The notes under the pieces were generated by a model. That model had not been told where the DNA came from. It did not search any database and was given only the letters and a program-made list of their open reading frames with translations. Positions 63,326 to 64,000 of a DNA stretch of 64,000 bases are shown piece after piece. Source of the stretch: Chromobotia macracanthus (Eukaryota > Chordata > Actinopteri > Cypriniformes > Botiidae); contig JAZGTH010000008.1 of assembly GCA_036877525.1 (NCBI GenBank), positions 7,853,001 to 7,917,000 of the forward strand, read 5' to 3'. The number at the start of each line of letters is the position of its first letter. The stretch's first letter is position 1. A program made the position numbers and the translations under genes.

Positions 63326-63710
63326 CTTCACTCTTCACCTTCAGCTTTTGCTGTCCAATAGCAGTCAAACGCAACATCTGTAAGCTTCTGGTTTACACAA
63401 GCCAGCTGGAAAGGGGAGAGTATGTAGGTAGTATTGATGCAGAAAACATCCCTCTGATTTTGTAGCTTATGAAGGCTTCATACAAATGCCCGTGTCAGCC
63501 TGAATCAAATCGCAACAGTTTCAGCATTTTGAATATATTACCACCCAAAGCTGAGTGACTGATGAATCACACAGATTTATTTGACAGATGAGTCTGACCG
63601 GGACACAACATGTCTGATGTTCTTTTGATTAGCAAACTCATTAATAATCTCCAATTACCAAAATTCCTTTTGTTGTTCTTCTGAACTCATTAAGCAGTGA
63701 AAGAGAGGGA

Positions 63711-63730
63711 GGAAAGCGGAGCCGCTTTCC
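63711..63730. repeat. 20-bp palindrome
   Basis: GGAAAGCGG and CCGCTTTCC are exact inverse arms around an AG centre, 28 bases before a splice acceptor-like site. Confidence 0.8.
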
Positions 63731-63758
63731 AATACTGTCATTGATCTTTTGGTTTCAG

Positions 63759-63820
63759 TCGTGGGGTGGATACGATCTCCGGCTGAAGTCGATGAAACGA
63801 TAAACCTTTTCTTTCTGAAG
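63759..63820 (+). other. Exon-like 62-base segment of an unidentified gene
   Basis: On the plus strand it is bracketed by TTGATCTTTTGGTTTCAG (acceptor, ending 63758) and CTGAAG|GTAAGAC (donor, 63821). One frame stays open through it, reading VGWIRSPAEVDETINLFFLK after two phase bases. On the minus strand the same DNA could be a terminal exon: acceptor CTTACCTTCAG, then KEKVYRFIDFSRRSYPPHD and a TGA at 63757-63755. The plus reading has two splice signals and the minus reading one plus a stop, so the strand is unresolved. Neither peptide is recognised. GC and CpG content are above the local background, and flanking sequence (63640-63660) resembles conserved DNA. Confidence 0.35.
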
Positions 63821-64000
63821 GTAAGACAGTTTAAAGAGGATCATGTCATTCTCTGTGAAGCTCGCATTAAAGGAAGGAGAAGAATAGGGTGGGGTGGCAG
63901 ATTTTGAGCAGCTTGCAGCAAACCTTTCTAACATAATGGGTGTCTGATGATGATTGGCTCACAGGGGAAACAATGGAATAATTTAATTGGCTAGTGATTT

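Noticed and set aside
1..64000. CRISPR arrays, operons or prophage
   Set aside because: The sequence is vertebrate: split codon at a splice donor, SINEs, microsatellites, sparse coding. No regularly spaced direct repeats were seen.

Overview
This looks like teleost fish nuclear DNA, most likely from a cypriniform (carp, goldfish or minnow type). The window is AT-rich and gene-poor. It holds many short AT-rich inverted-repeat elements, CA/TA/CT microsatellites, a tRNA-Ala-derived SINE ending in a fish SINE/LINE-type 3' tail, and degenerate gene-poor minisatellites of the GTTGCTAGGTGG type. The organism call comes from recognising these repeat types, not from a database match. Nothing bacterial or viral was recognised.

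Only one exon can be firmly assigned to a known gene. It is the first coding exon of a plasma-membrane Ca2+-ATPase, best matched to isoform 4 (atp2b4), on the minus strand at 6924-6729. The rest of that gene lies to the left, beyond base 1, so bases 1-6728 are intron. A CpG-rich segment at about 30.8-32.4 kb carries a full CRE (TGACGTCA), an E-box and TATA-like sequences. It is the best candidate promoter or untranslated first exon for the gene, roughly 24 kb upstream of the start codon. No recognisable coding exon lies between 7.3 and 63.7 kb. At the far right, a 62-base segment (63759-63820) has strong splice signals and may belong to a neighbouring gene on either strand.

Layout: 0-6.7 kb intron with a local duplication cluster (2.7-4.4 kb); 6.7-7.25 kb atp2b exon, abutted head-to-head by an unrecognised coding-like segment on the plus strand; 8.5-11 kb three inverted-repeat elements; 11.2-13.3 kb GC-richer, stop-poor segment; 13.6-14 kb AT repeat and minisatellite; 16.4-16.7 kb SINE followed by a 39-bp-arm hairpin; 17-30 kb mostly featureless with several short perfect palindromes; 30.8-32.4 kb CpG island; 33-64 kb non-coding with transposon-derived copies (35.9, 41.4, 43.3, 46.8, 49.3, 50.7, 52.0, 52.5, 53.4, 55.2, 60.0, 61.8 and 63.1 kb), microsatellites and a few segments that look like conserved regulatory DNA.

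Almost all other open frames start on non-ATG codons, overlap open frames on the other strand, or show no family features, and they are not annotated as genes. No clearly novel biological system is evident. The best leads are the head-to-head segment beside the Ca2+-ATPase exon, the exon-like segment at the right edge, and the long hairpin beside the SINE.
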